In this document: positions 55,306-64,000 of the stretch, piece by piece
Layout: every line of letters begins with the position of its first letter
Numbering within the stretch: the first letter of the stretch is position 1
From: Promethearchaeota archaeon
GTDB taxonomy: Archaea > Asgardarchaeota > Lokiarchaeia > Sigyniarchaeales > SOKP01
Assembly (NCBI GenBank): GCA_030603385.1
Contig: JAUVXW010000001.1
Span: 248,001 to 312,000, forward strand
DNA: 64,000 nucleotides
Reading direction: 5' to 3'
Position numbers and translations under genes: made by a program
Notes under the pieces: generated by a model
What the model was told of the DNA's origin: nothing
Database searches by the model: none
Seen by the model: only the letters and a program-made list of their open reading frames with translations

Positions 55306-56235
55306 TCAGTCAACTATATTTGCATATTTTTGTAAATCCTTTACTCTCATACGAAGTGTAACTTCTGTAACTTTCGCCAGTTGACTAATTTCTTTCTGTG
55401 TTCTATTTTCACTACATATTTTTGATGCTATATAGATAGAAGCAGCAGCAATTCCTTTCGGGTCTTTACCTGCTGAATTGAATCCACTATCTCTTGCCTT
55501 TTCAATTAATTTTACAGCTATATTTCTACACTGCATTGAAAGCTTTAGTTCTTCATTAAATTTATCAACATATCTATCAGCTGAAAAATGTTGTACTTTC
55601 ATTCCGAGTTTTGGTAGAACTTCCATGAGAATTAATCGATAACTTTTAATTACTTTCTTTTTAGGAATTTGTGCAATTTTCGTTATTTCTTCAGCAGTTC
55701 TGGGTATTCCATGAACTCTTAAAGCAGCAAAAATAGATGCTGACAATAACGTATCTATACTTCTTCCCATAGTTAATTTCTTTTTTACTGTTTGAGTATA
55801 TATTCTAAGCGCATCCTCAGCTACGGCATCTGGAATTCCTAATCTTTTTTGTAAACGCTGTAAATTAGGTAAAGCAATCCATAAGTTTCTCTCATAACTA
55901 GTTGTTAAAGACCTATGAATTTTAGCCAATCTGTTAAATTTAGATTTGTATTTTGGGCTTAGTAAAGTGCCTCTAGCGTCTCTCGATCCTCTGATAATTG
56001 TTCTGGGCCCTATTGGGCTATAAACTCTTTCACTACTTTTCCTCTTCTGAATTTCTTCTTGAGTAAAAGCTCTACGAGGACTATCGTCAAGAATTCTAGA
56101 ATATACAAAACCACAGTTTAAACAGACATAAAATCCATCTTCTTCACTTATTTTAGGACTATCACAACAGGATGGACCTTCCTCCCCACTATCTTCAAAG
56201 AACTCATTATCTTTAAAATGAGACGGCATAATCAC
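55306..56235 (-). CDS. tfb: Transcription factor B (TFB/TFIIB)
   Basis: The archaeal general transcription factor that bridges TBP-DNA and RNA polymerase. Zinc ribbon at the N-terminus with C38 and C41 as the second pair. The first pair is C23-C24, adjacent rather than the usual CxxC. A B-reader-like linker follows near 55-85 (ARGTLLSPKYKSKFNRL). Two cyclin folds: about 105-200 and 205-305, with the helix-turn-helix TQKEISQLAKVTEVTLRMRV near the end. 309 residues, normal for TFB. It ends directly against the solenoid gene and is divergent from the Arf-like GTPase. Confidence 0.95.
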   Translation of the reverse strand: MIMPSHFKDNEFFEDSGEEGPSCCDSPKISEEDGFYVCLNCGFVYSRILDDSPRRAFTQEEIQKRKSSERVYSPIGPRTIIRGSRDARGTLLSPKYKSKFNRLAKIHRSLTTSYERNLWIALPNLQRLQKRLGIPDAVAEDALRIYTQTVKKKLTMGRSIDTLLSASIFAALRVHGIPRTAEEITKIAQIPKKKVIKSYRLILMEVLPKLGMKVQHFSADRYVDKFNEELKLSMQCRNIAVKLIEKARDSGFNSAGKDPKGIAAASIYIASKICSENRTQKEISQLAKVTEVTLRMRVKDLQKYANIVD

Positions 56236-56425
56236 TTATAATAGTAAAAAATGAATTTGGAATTATTCATTTTAAGTATAAAATACATACTCTATAAAAT
56301 ATTTAAGTTTAATCTATTTAAAACTAAGTTGTGAAAATTTAAATCTAAGTCTTTTTAATTAGTATCATAAAAGTTTAATAAATAATAATAAAAACGAAAT
56401 TAACCTATTAATATTAAAAGAATCA

Positions 56426-57673
56426 ATGTTTTCTATGTCCTCTGAAAGTTCAGATATAATAAAAGTCATTTCCAAATTTTTAGACCCCAAATCTGTAAAA
56501 ATTGAGAAATTAGAAAAGATCGATGACATTTTAAAATTACCAATTCAATCCTACAAATTTATAGATAAAGAAGAATCAACTATTATAAAAAATCTATTTG
56601 AAATTTCTAAAATTAAAGAAATACTAGAACTAAACAAAGACGATCCATTTGAAAGTTTATCCATATTAGAAGAATCTGAAGAATCTCTCGAATTAACAGA
56701 AAGTTTAAAGGAAAAAATTGGGGCGCTAAAAAATAAATATCCCACCTTAGAAAATAAATTAAGAAAAGCAGTTACGATTAGTACACTCATAAATAGCCTT
56801 TCTGAGGAAACAGAAGCTATTAAAACCGAAACTCAAAAAGTTTTAGTTGCTGGTCTAGATGCTGCAGGTAAAACGTCCTTATTATCGAAATTTGGAGGGC
56901 GCTTAGGGATAAGTGATATGATTGCTACTCATCCAACAAAGGGTGTAGTTAGGATGAAATTTGGTACTTCTAATTTGAATCTCTTCATTTGGGACTTAGG
57001 CGGTCAAGAAGAATATCGTGAGAGGTATTTAAACAATCCCGAGCAATACTTTATTCAATTAGATCTACTAATATACGTCATAGACGTACAAGATCCAGAG
57101 AGATTTGAGGAAACTTTAGATTATCTTGATAAAATACTTGACTCACTGGTGATGTTAGAAGAAGCCCCTTATGTGCTATTATTCATTCATAAATATGATC
57201 CTGATTTAAAAAGAGACCCTAAAATACTCCTTAATATTGAACTCTTGAAAAACGATATACGTGAGCTTCTTAAAAGTAAGAATTATGATTTTGAAGTTGA
57301 AACATATTTAACTTCTATTTATTCTTTAATTTCTCGCGAACCACAATTTGCGAAATATATAAAAAATTTAATGAGCTCAACTTATTCTCTTACAGATCCA
57401 ACAGTAAAGAAGGTAGAGGGACTTGGAAAAACATTGGAAGAGACTCTTAATGCGGTTATTCGTCTATCTGAGAGCATCTCTACACAACTTAATGATCTCG
57501 ATATTCGTCTCCGTGCGATAGAATCGGGTGCATTTCAAGCAGCACAAGGTGGACAACCACTTGAAATAGCGAATACCTCTTTAAGTTCCCGTAGAGCTGG
57601 AGAGAACTCAAGATTGACAGTTCTTAATGAGTTAAAAGATTTATTTAGTAAAAGAAAGAGCTTAGATCTTTAA
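56426..57673 (+). CDS. Arf/Rag-like GTPase with N-terminal helical domain
   Basis: 415 residues. The first 135 are helical and charged, with no known family. The G domain follows: G1 GLDAAGKTS near 143, of the Arf type; G3 WDLGGQEEYRERYL near 192; G4 HKYD near 252, with His in place of Asn as in Rag/Gtr GTPases. The last 90 residues are helical and coiled-coil-like. The mix of Arf- and Rag-like motifs is typical of Asgard GTPases. Probable signalling or membrane regulator; no target is visible. Adjacent to TFB and convergent with the PAP2 gene, overlapping it by 4 bases. Confidence 0.88.
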   Translation: MFSMSSESSDIIKVISKFLDPKSVKIEKLEKIDDILKLPIQSYKFIDKEESTIIKNLFEISKIKEILELNKDDPFESLSILEESEESLELTESLKEKIGALKNKYPTLENKLRKAVTISTLINSLSEETEAIKTETQKVLVAGLDAAGKTSLLSKFGGRLGISDMIATHPTKGVVRMKFGTSNLNLFIWDLGGQEEYRERYLNNPEQYFIQLDLLIYVIDVQDPERFEETLDYLDKILDSLVMLEEAPYVLLFIHKYDPDLKRDPKILLNIELLKNDIRELLKSKNYDFEVETYLTSIYSLISREPQFAKYIKNLMSSTYSLTDPTVKKVEGLGKTLEETLNAVIRLSESISTQLNDLDIRLRAIESGAFQAAQGGQPLEIANTSLSSRRAGENSRLTVLNELKDLFSKRKSLDL

Positions 57674-58401
57674 ATTCTCATTTCTTTTTTTGTAAAATTA
57701 TTTTTAATATATTTATAGGTAGCAGATAAAAAAATTGCTATACAAATTATGATCCATAAAACAAGATACCAAACATTTTCAAATATCATTGAATTAAATT
57801 GTCGATATTCTATGGTATGCAGAGCAAATTGTTCAAAATATTCAAAAATTATTTGAAATATAGGAGCAACAATAAAAACTGAAAGCAAGAACCCAATTAT
57901 ACCGATAAAATACCCGAATATTACATCCGAAGGATAATGGACACCCAATTGAATCCTTGAAAATGATATTATTATTGCTAGTACTTGCATTATAATTATC
58001 ATAATGGGTGATTTTAAAAAGAAGAGCCCTATCAATAAACCATATGCGACAATATTATATGAGTGCCATGAAGGAAAGCTTTTTGATCTCGGTTTTATTT
58101 GGAGAACTTTGAGTTTATCTTTTTCTAACTTATCAAAAGGTCTTGATCTATTAACCGTTTGTTTAATTGCTAATATTAATAATAACCCTGTTAAAAAAAT
58201 AGCAGCTAAGTTAGCTAGCAAAAAAGGATCATACCAAATAAATAAATAAAAAGCAATTAAAAAAATCCATATTGTTTCTCTTCCAAAGAAAGATAAAAAC
58301 TTCAGAATATAAGTGACTGGCTTCCCACCAATACCATTATATTTTACAATTATCTTTTGGTCCCATTCATCGATCCTGTTAGAAAATTCTTTTAACTCCA
58401 T
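57670..58401 (-). CDS. PAP2-family membrane phosphatase
   Basis: 243 residues with about six membrane segments. The three phosphatase motifs are visible: KQTVNRSRP near 84, PSWHS near 108 with the general acid histidine, and SRIQLGVHYPSD near 147. It dephosphorylates lipid phosphates (phosphatidate, polyprenyl pyrophosphate or the like) at the membrane surface. Polyprenyl pyrophosphate recycling would suit the N-glycosylation gene elsewhere in the window, but that is speculation. Confidence 0.9.
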   Translation of the reverse strand: MELKEFSNRIDEWDQKIIVKYNGIGGKPVTYILKFLSFFGRETIWIFLIAFYLFIWYDPFLLANLAAIFLTGLLLILAIKQTVNRSRPFDKLEKDKLKVLQIKPRSKSFPSWHSYNIVAYGLLIGLFFLKSPIMIIIMQVLAIIISFSRIQLGVHYPSDVIFGYFIGIIGFLLSVFIVAPIFQIIFEYFEQFALHTIEYRQFNSMIFENVWYLVLWIIICIAIFLSATYKYIKNNFTKKEMRI

Positions 58402-58424
58402 AATGGCTTATACAAAAAATAAAT

Positions 58425-59219
58425 TTAAATTGAATTTAAATATTTATATGCTTCTTTTACATTAGTAATCTGACTTTCAAAATAATCTAATGAATGTGAA
58501 TCAGAACCAACAAAAAATTTTCCTCCTTCCTTCAATAATTGATATATTATCGTTTTTGATGGAAAAGGTCGTCCAATTGGAAATCTTTTTCCAGATAAAT
58601 TGTATTCAATACACAAATTATTTTTTATACATAGGCGCCCTAATTCTAACACTCTTTCTTCCGAGATATCACAATCTTCCTCAGGTTTTATATCATTTTC
58701 ATTTATATATCGGAATATAGTATCAATGTGACAAATATTCTTGAAAATTTGGGAATTTATCATCATTTCAGAAGTTTCAAAATATTCATCAATAATCTCT
58801 TTCATTCTTTTCTTCTCTAAAAATTTGATTAGTTTTTTTTTTGATGTTATAGGGTATCCAGAAATCCATTCATGGATAGTCCCTCCGATGAAATCTAATT
58901 CTTTTTCATAATCATCCATAAATTCTAAAAGTTCTATTTCTCTATCTTTATAATATTCAACCTCAAGTCCACAATATATGAAATCGTATGTTTCCTTTAT
59001 TTCGTCAAGTTCCTCTAAGTAATTATCAATATTCCCATTATAGAAAGGATTTGTTTTATCTTTTTCAATAGAATATAGCTCATAATGCTCAAGAAAACAA
59101 ACATTTATTTCATTTTTTTCCGCTATTTTTATATAATCCTCGAAGTTAGGCCCGTTATCTTCAATATCAGCACTCCATTTAGCAGTATGAACATGATAAT
59201 CTGTAAATTTAAACTTCAT
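58425..59219 (-). CDS. PHP-domain phosphoesterase, histidinol-phosphatase-like
   Basis: 264 residues. Metal-binding motifs of the PHP family: DYHVHTAKWSAD at residues 7-18, FLEHYEL near 41, GLEVEYYKDR near 79, IGGTIHEW near 107, HIDT near 163 and GSDSH near 243. It hydrolyses a phosphate ester with a trinuclear metal site. No histidine-biosynthesis gene is near, so the substrate is open. Confidence 0.85.
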   Translation of the reverse strand: MKFKFTDYHVHTAKWSADIEDNGPNFEDYIKIAEKNEINVCFLEHYELYSIEKDKTNPFYNGNIDNYLEELDEIKETYDFIYCGLEVEYYKDREIELLEFMDDYEKELDFIGGTIHEWISGYPITSKKKLIKFLEKKRMKEIIDEYFETSEMMINSQIFKNICHIDTIFRYINENDIKPEEDCDISEERVLELGRLCIKNNLCIEYNLSGKRFPIGRPFPSKTIIYQLLKEGGKFFVGSDSHSLDYFESQITNVKEAYKYLNSI

Positions 59220-59268
59220 AATTTTACAAGGTGTATAATTAAGGAAGAATAATAAAAATACTGATTAA

Positions 59269-61161
59269 CTATTCAATTGAATCTCCTTTGTCAAAAAATA
59301 CTTCATAAAAAAGTTCCTTTTCTCCTTGTTCCGGAGGGGTTATTTTAGTATGCCCTCCCTGTTGTATAATACGAACAGTGCTTTTATTCTGAATATGAAT
59401 TGTCCCATAGAATCCTTTTATCCCTCTTTCCTTTGCTATAATAATTAGATGTTGGTAAAGAAATGTCCCTACTCCTTTCCCTCGATAGTCTTCTCTTACT
59501 AAAAAGCTATATTCCGCTGTATTAAATTTAGGATTCAAATAATAAGTTGCATTTCCAACCATTTCTTCTTTTCCTATTTCACCCACAAAAGCCCCTATTG
59601 AAAAAATTTTATCGTAATCGATATTTACTTCACCCTGAGTTTTAGAATGTGTAAATTCTTTTCTCATTCCAAAAAATCTCAGATATCTATCTCTCTCATT
59701 TAATGAATAGTATAAATCTTTAAGTAATGATTCATCTGTAGTTTTAACTGGTCTTATTCTAATCTTTTCATTATTAAAAGCTATATAAATCGTTTCATAT
59801 TCAGAAGGGTATAAACATATACGCCCATGTTCATCACATGAAAGTAATTGATCTGAATAAATATAGTTCCATTTTTTAGCATGCTCTAATAATTCTTCTC
59901 GAAAATCTGGATGAGCAACACAAATCAATTCAATCACCCTTTCTCGAATCGTTTTACCATGAAGATATGCCACACCCCATTCAGTTACAACATAATGTAC
60001 ATCTCCGCGAGACAACATTATTCCAGCACCCTCATCTAAATGAGGGACTATTCTAGATCTTTTACCATCTCGAGATGTTGAGGGGATAATTATAATTGGT
60101 TTCCCTCCTTTTGAAAACGCTGCACCCCTCATAAAATCTATAGTTTCTCCCAATCCTGAATAAAATTTATAGCCTTCTGTTGCTGCATTTACTTGCCCAG
60201 TAAGATCAATTTGTCGAGCAGAATTAATTGAAATCATTTTTTTGTTCATTCCAATATATCTTGGGTTACATACATAATCCGAAGGATAGAATTCGATAAA
60301 AGGATTATTATGGACAAATTTATATAGCTTTTTGGTTCCTAAAGCAAAACTAGTAATAATTTTTTCAGGATGAAAATTCTTTTTTCTACAAGTAAGAATG
60401 CCATCTTCAATAAGTGGAATTATATTTTCTGTTATATAGTGAGAATGCATTCCTAAGTCTTTTTTATCCATTAAATATTTTAGAGTAGCATTTGGCAAAT
60501 CTCCAAATCCTATGTGAATTGTAGATTTATTTTCTACTAAATTTGCCAAATTTTGTCCTATCCTTTCAGCAATATCATCTGGTTCATCAAAATGAAATTC
60601 TAACAAAGGCGAATTATTATAAACAAAAAAATCGATTTCTTTCATATGAATAAAACTGTTCCCTAAAGTTCGAGGCATTTGGGGATTAATTTCAACAATA
60701 GTAATGAATGATGATTGAGCTATTGGCTTTGCGATATCTACATTTATCCCTAACGAACAAAAACCAAAAGGATCAGGAGGTGAAACTTGTATGAGTGCGA
60801 CATCAATGTGTTTTCGACCTGTGATAAATAAAGAAGCAATCTCACTAGCATAAATTGGAGTATAATCTGCTTGACCTTTATTAATTTCCTCCCGAAGAGT
60901 TTTTCCAATGAAAAATGCATTATGTCGAAAAAGATCTTCAGCTTTATCCTTAAAATATTTCTCAGGTCCAATGGTTAAAAAATGGAGAATTTCGGTATCT
61001 ATTAATGTTTCTGAGTTCTTAATTAATTCAGATGTTAATAATTGTGGCTCTGAACACCCAGAGTCTATAAAAACTCTATTGCCTGGTATAATTTTTTTAA
61101 TAGCGTCTTTAGCTGTGATTTCTTTATCTTTCCACTTTTCTCGCCATTCTGCATCTAACAT
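59269..61161 (-). CDS. Acetyl-CoA hydrolase/transferase-type CoA transferase fused to a GNAT domain
   Basis: 630 residues. Residues 1-430 are a class I CoA-transferase of the 4-hydroxybutyrate/acetate type (PPDPFGFCSLGINVD near 127, DLTGQVNAATEGYKFYSGLG near 317, DFMRGAAFSKGG near 340). A C-terminal GNAT acetyltransferase domain starts near 480, with the acetyl-CoA loop VREDYRGKGVGT near 555. This fusion is known in other microbes, where the GNAT part is thought to bind or modify acyl-CoA partners. It likely moves CoA between acyl groups. Separated from the divergent acs by the zinc-ribbon gene. Confidence 0.9.
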   Translation of the reverse strand: MLDAEWREKWKDKEITAKDAIKKIIPGNRVFIDSGCSEPQLLTSELIKNSETLIDTEILHFLTIGPEKYFKDKAEDLFRHNAFFIGKTLREEINKGQADYTPIYASEIASLFITGRKHIDVALIQVSPPDPFGFCSLGINVDIAKPIAQSSFITIVEINPQMPRTLGNSFIHMKEIDFFVYNNSPLLEFHFDEPDDIAERIGQNLANLVENKSTIHIGFGDLPNATLKYLMDKKDLGMHSHYITENIIPLIEDGILTCRKKNFHPEKIITSFALGTKKLYKFVHNNPFIEFYPSDYVCNPRYIGMNKKMISINSARQIDLTGQVNAATEGYKFYSGLGETIDFMRGAAFSKGGKPIIIIPSTSRDGKRSRIVPHLDEGAGIMLSRGDVHYVVTEWGVAYLHGKTIRERVIELICVAHPDFREELLEHAKKWNYIYSDQLLSCDEHGRICLYPSEYETIYIAFNNEKIRIRPVKTTDESLLKDLYYSLNERDRYLRFFGMRKEFTHSKTQGEVNIDYDKIFSIGAFVGEIGKEEMVGNATYYLNPKFNTAEYSFLVREDYRGKGVGTFLYQHLIIIAKERGIKGFYGTIHIQNKSTVRIIQQGGHTKITPPEQGEKELFYEVFFDKGDSIE

Positions 61162-61264
61162 ACTAATTCCTTCTATTATAACTTATTAACCAATTTTTTA
61201 AAATTAAAATTTGATATTGATTTCGATAATGGCTTTAATTCTTAATTTTTTACTATTTTAACCT

Positions 61265-61627
61265 TTATATAGATTCATCATATGATGTTAAAGTGTATTC
61301 AGGCGTTTGTCTCTCTTTGGTAAATTTGAATTTTGAAAAAATAAATGACAATATAACAAAACTACCACTAATGATACTCACTATTAAAGGAGGTATGATA
61401 TAGACAAAATTATGCTCAAAATCTGAAAATAATAAAGGGATGTTAGCCATCACGGAAAATAACGATACAATAAAAATGCTCCCTCCTAAAACGAATAAGC
61501 ACATGAAAAAAGTGTGTTTCACTCCATAACTCATGCTATCCGTCATAATACAATCAATACAGATTTCAAAATCATCCTCGAAATCCTTTTTAGCAACTTC
61601 TTGACCACAAAATTTGCATTTAGGCAT
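61265..61627 (-). CDS. Small zinc-ribbon membrane protein
   Basis: 120 residues. N-terminal zinc finger CKFCGQEVAKKDF, then CIDC near 22, followed by two membrane helices (near 38-60 and 75-98) and a polar tail. Function unknown. It is another member of the small zinc-ribbon/membrane proteins frequent in this window. Confidence 0.7.
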   Translation of the reverse strand: MPKCKFCGQEVAKKDFEDDFEICIDCIMTDSMSYGVKHTFFMCLFVLGGSIFIVSLFSVMANIPLLFSDFEHNFVYIIPPLIVSIISGSFVILSFIFSKFKFTKERQTPEYTLTSYDESI

Positions 61628-61969
61628 TTTTTTTACTCAATATAATGGATATAACAAAAATGGGATTAATTTATAATATTATTTAATTACTTAAATTTTT
61701 TTTTCGATTGAATTGGATTTTTCTTAATTTATTATTGTTTATACTACAAGACTTAGGTAATTTAATCTAATTAATAGTCTGTTTAAATTTATTTTTAATA
61801 TGAGTTTTAACCATTAAAATTATTAAATTGTTTCCAAAGAAAATTAATTTATATGATTTATAGATAAAATGTTTAAATTCCATTCAATTCTTTTTTGAAT
61901 TAGAACTATCCTAATTTAATATAAAATATATAAAAAATTAAAACTTGAAATTCAAAAGTGTAAAATATA
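61628..61969. other. AT-rich intergenic region upstream of acetyl-CoA synthetase
   Basis: 342 bases, very AT-rich, between divergent genes. It must hold both promoters; several TATA-like stretches exist and none stands out. No gene recognised. Confidence 0.5.
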
Positions 61970-63949
61970 ATGTCTAAAGAAGAAAGAATGGAAAGTATTC
62001 TCACTGAAAATCGTATATTTAATCCTATCGATCTTAATCCCGATTATGCAAAAACTGGAATGTCAATGGAAGAATATCAAAAACTATACAAACAATCAAT
62101 AGAAGATATGGAAGGTTTCTGGGATGAACAGGCAAAATCTTTAGATTGGTTCAAACCATATGATAAAGTTTGGGAAAAAACTGATTTATTTCCTGGCAAA
62201 TGGTTTGTAGGTGGAAAACTTAATGTTGCCTATAACTGCCTAGATAGACATGTGAAAGCCGGGAAGGGCAATCAAATTGCTCTTATTTGGGAGGCGGATG
62301 AACCTGGGCAAGATAGAAAATACACATATGATGAATTGCTAAAGGAAGTTTCTAAAGTTGCAAATGGAATGAAAAAGCTCGGGTTACAAAAAGGAGACAG
62401 AGTTACTATTTGGTTACCCATGATCCCTGAGCTCGCAATAGTCATGTTAGCCTGCGCTAGAATAGGTGTTATACATTCAATTGTGTTTGGAGGTTTTTCA
62501 AAAGAAGCTGTAAAAGATAGAATTAAAGATTCAGATTCTCGCCTTTTATTTACAAGCGACGAAACAGTAAGAGCTGGAAAGTTTTATCCTAAATTAGCTG
62601 ATGTAGTTAAAATTATAGATAATGTTCCAACTATAGAACATGTTATTGTAGTTAAGCGATCTGGAAGAGAAGTCACTCATACAAATAAAGATATCTGGTA
62701 TCATGACTTTATTGAAGGTATGAGTGAAGAAAGCGAACCTGAAGAAATGGACTCTGAAGATACGTTATTCCTTTTATACACAAGCGGAACAACGGGGAAA
62801 CCAAAAGGAGTAAAACACACTACTGCAGGATATATTTTATACACCTCATTTACTCACAGAACAGTTTTTAATTACCATAAAGGCGATATATGGTATTGTA
62901 CTGCGGATATTGGATGGATTACTGGGCATTCCTATATAGTTTATGGGCCTCTCGCAAATGGTGCTACAAGCCTAATGTTCGAGGGGGTTCCAACTTACCC
63001 TGATGTTGATCGCTTTTGGGAGATAGTAGAACACCATAAAGTTACTCATTTTTATACAGCTCCTACGGCAATTAGAGCGTTAATGAGATATGGAGAAGAA
63101 CCAGTAAAGAAACACGATATTAGTTCATTAAAGGTCTTAGGAACTGTTGGAGAACCTATAAATCCCGAAGCATGGACGTGGTATCATAGAGTTGTTGGAC
63201 AAAACAGATGCCCTATTGTTGACACATACTGGCAAACTGAAACTGGGGGAATCATCATGACACCTATAGCAACCGCAACACCAACCAAACCAGGTTCTTG
63301 CTGTATGCCTTTCTTGGGTGTAAAGCCAATAATTTTTGACCTTGAAGGAGAGGAAGTCACCGAACCAGATGAAGGGGGATATTTTGCAATGGCTCAACCT
63401 TGGCCAGGTATGTTAAGGGATGTATGGAGAAATACAGAGCGATTTAAATCTACTTATCTCGAAAAATACCCTGGTTATTATTACACAGATGATGGCGCAC
63501 GGCGAGATGAGGATGGATATTATTGGATTCTTGGACGATTAGATGATGTTATCAAAGTGTCAGGACACCGTATAGGAACGATGGAAGTAGAATCTGCTCT
63601 TGTATCCCATCCAAGTGTTGCGGAAGCTGCTGTTGCTCCTTTTCCACATAAAATTAAAGGACAAGCAATTTATGCATATGTAACATTAATGCAAGGAGTT
63701 GAGAAATCAGCGAAGTTATCCAAAGAAATTAGAATGCATGTTAGACAAGAAATTGGTCCAGTATTTCAACCAGATGTCATACAATTTGCCGATGCTTTAC
63801 CAAAGACGAGAAGTGGTAAGATAATGCGAAGAATCTTAAAAGCTATTGCTGCGGGAACAGAAATTGGAAATGTTACAACATTAGCAGATCCATCAGTCGT
63901 GGATGATCTACTTGCTGAACGTAAGAAAATGGATATTGAAATAGGTTAA
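61970..63949 (+). CDS. acsA: Acetyl-CoA synthetase, AMP-forming
   Basis: It activates acetate to acetyl-CoA through acetyl-AMP. 659 residues, full length. ATP-binding YTSGTTGKPKGVKH near residue 267, DIGWITGHSYIVYGPL near 313, YWQTETGG near 420, the adenylation hinge YYTDDGARRDEDGYYWILGRLDDVIKVSGHRIG (positions about 503-535, quoted by position) and the C-terminal lysine segment KTRSGKIMRRIL near 613. Substrate may extend to other short acids. Together with the CoA-transferase nearby it points to acetate/acyl-CoA metabolism. Confidence 0.95.
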   Translation: MSKEERMESILTENRIFNPIDLNPDYAKTGMSMEEYQKLYKQSIEDMEGFWDEQAKSLDWFKPYDKVWEKTDLFPGKWFVGGKLNVAYNCLDRHVKAGKGNQIALIWEADEPGQDRKYTYDELLKEVSKVANGMKKLGLQKGDRVTIWLPMIPELAIVMLACARIGVIHSIVFGGFSKEAVKDRIKDSDSRLLFTSDETVRAGKFYPKLADVVKIIDNVPTIEHVIVVKRSGREVTHTNKDIWYHDFIEGMSEESEPEEMDSEDTLFLLYTSGTTGKPKGVKHTTAGYILYTSFTHRTVFNYHKGDIWYCTADIGWITGHSYIVYGPLANGATSLMFEGVPTYPDVDRFWEIVEHHKVTHFYTAPTAIRALMRYGEEPVKKHDISSLKVLGTVGEPINPEAWTWYHRVVGQNRCPIVDTYWQTETGGIIMTPIATATPTKPGSCCMPFLGVKPIIFDLEGEEVTEPDEGGYFAMAQPWPGMLRDVWRNTERFKSTYLEKYPGYYYTDDGARRDEDGYYWILGRLDDVIKVSGHRIGTMEVESALVSHPSVAEAAVAPFPHKIKGQAIYAYVTLMQGVEKSAKLSKEIRMHVRQEIGPVFQPDVIQFADALPKTRSGKIMRRILKAIAAGTEIGNVTTLADPSVVDDLLAERKKMDIEIG

Positions 63950-63959
63950 ATCTATATAA

Positions 63960-63968
63960 TTTTTTTTT
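63960..63968 (+). terminator. T-tract after acetyl-CoA synthetase
   Basis: Nine consecutive T about 10 bases after the stop. Confidence 0.45.
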
Positions 63969-64000
63969 ATTTTGTCTATATCTTTGTTAACGAACTCAGA

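Noticed and set aside
59201..59219. A GTAAATTTA 9-mer at the start of the PHP gene as another operator half
   Set aside because: It lies inside codons of the gene and has no second arm; single 9-mers are expected by chance in such AT-rich DNA.
1..64000. CRISPR arrays, tRNA or rRNA genes, transposases
   Set aside because: No regularly spaced direct repeats, cloverleaf sequences or transposase motifs were noticed in any intergenic stretch; a dedicated scan could still find a weak case.

Overview
The window reads as a piece of an AT-rich (about one third G+C by eye) Asgard archaeal chromosome, most likely Lokiarchaeia-like. The archaeal markers are an STT3/AglB oligosaccharyltransferase, aIF5B, aEF-2, a class I CCA-adding enzyme, TYW1 and TFB. 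The Asgard-like markers are two tandem Rab-like small GTPases, an Arf/Rag-like GTPase fused to a helical domain, and a 1069-residue protein pairing a degenerate GTPase-like domain with a helical-repeat body. No rRNA, tRNA, CRISPR array or intact transposase gene was seen.

Layout. 1-3455: 5'-truncated STT3. 3610-5756: uvrB carrying a 30-nt in-frame insertion with a stop codon, followed by a 22-codon remnant of uvrA. 5853-7984: crotonase-family protein and an iron-sulfur/winged-helix protein. 8243-16399: peptide/nickel-type ABC transporter (binding protein on the minus strand, two permeases and two ATPases on the plus strand; both ATPases carry N-terminal membrane domains). 16608-25957: two tandem glycyl radical enzymes (GREs), a GC-rich foreign hydrolase, a GRE-activating enzyme and a TetR-family regulator. 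26269-36261: intact uvrA, aIF5B, CCA transferase, histidine kinase and an EF-2 with an altered diphthamide loop. 36364-45490: small GTPases, zinc-ribbon membrane proteins, a decayed chemoreceptor tail, HAD phosphatases, an EngB-like GTPase, TYW1 with an inserted domain and a nucleoside phosphorylase. 45588-51790: a minus-strand run of winged-helix, zinc-ribbon, hydrolase, DUF2085 and paired unknown proteins. 52096-58401: degenerate-GTPase/solenoid protein, TFB, Arf/Rag-like GTPase and PAP2 phosphatase. 58425-63949: PHP protein, CoA-transferase/GNAT fusion, zinc-ribbon protein and acetyl-CoA synthetase.

How the parts fit. The transporter and GRE region looks like one regulated catabolic unit. 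An identical 9-bp inverted repeat with a 3-bp spacer lies before the binding-protein gene and before the second GRE, and a near match lies before the first GRE. A TetR-family gene sits next to the activating enzyme. Acetyl-CoA synthetase and the CoA-transferase suggest acyl/acetyl-CoA interconversion nearby. The uvr genes show a broken uvrB-uvrA pair.

Most notable: (1) the uvrB insertion, flanked by identical GAA codons, folding into a hairpin with the stop in its loop, in an otherwise intact gene, which resembles a translational bypass element; (2) the shared palindromic operator; (3) a horizontally acquired hydrolase whose stop codon is formed from the leftover tail of a GRE gene.
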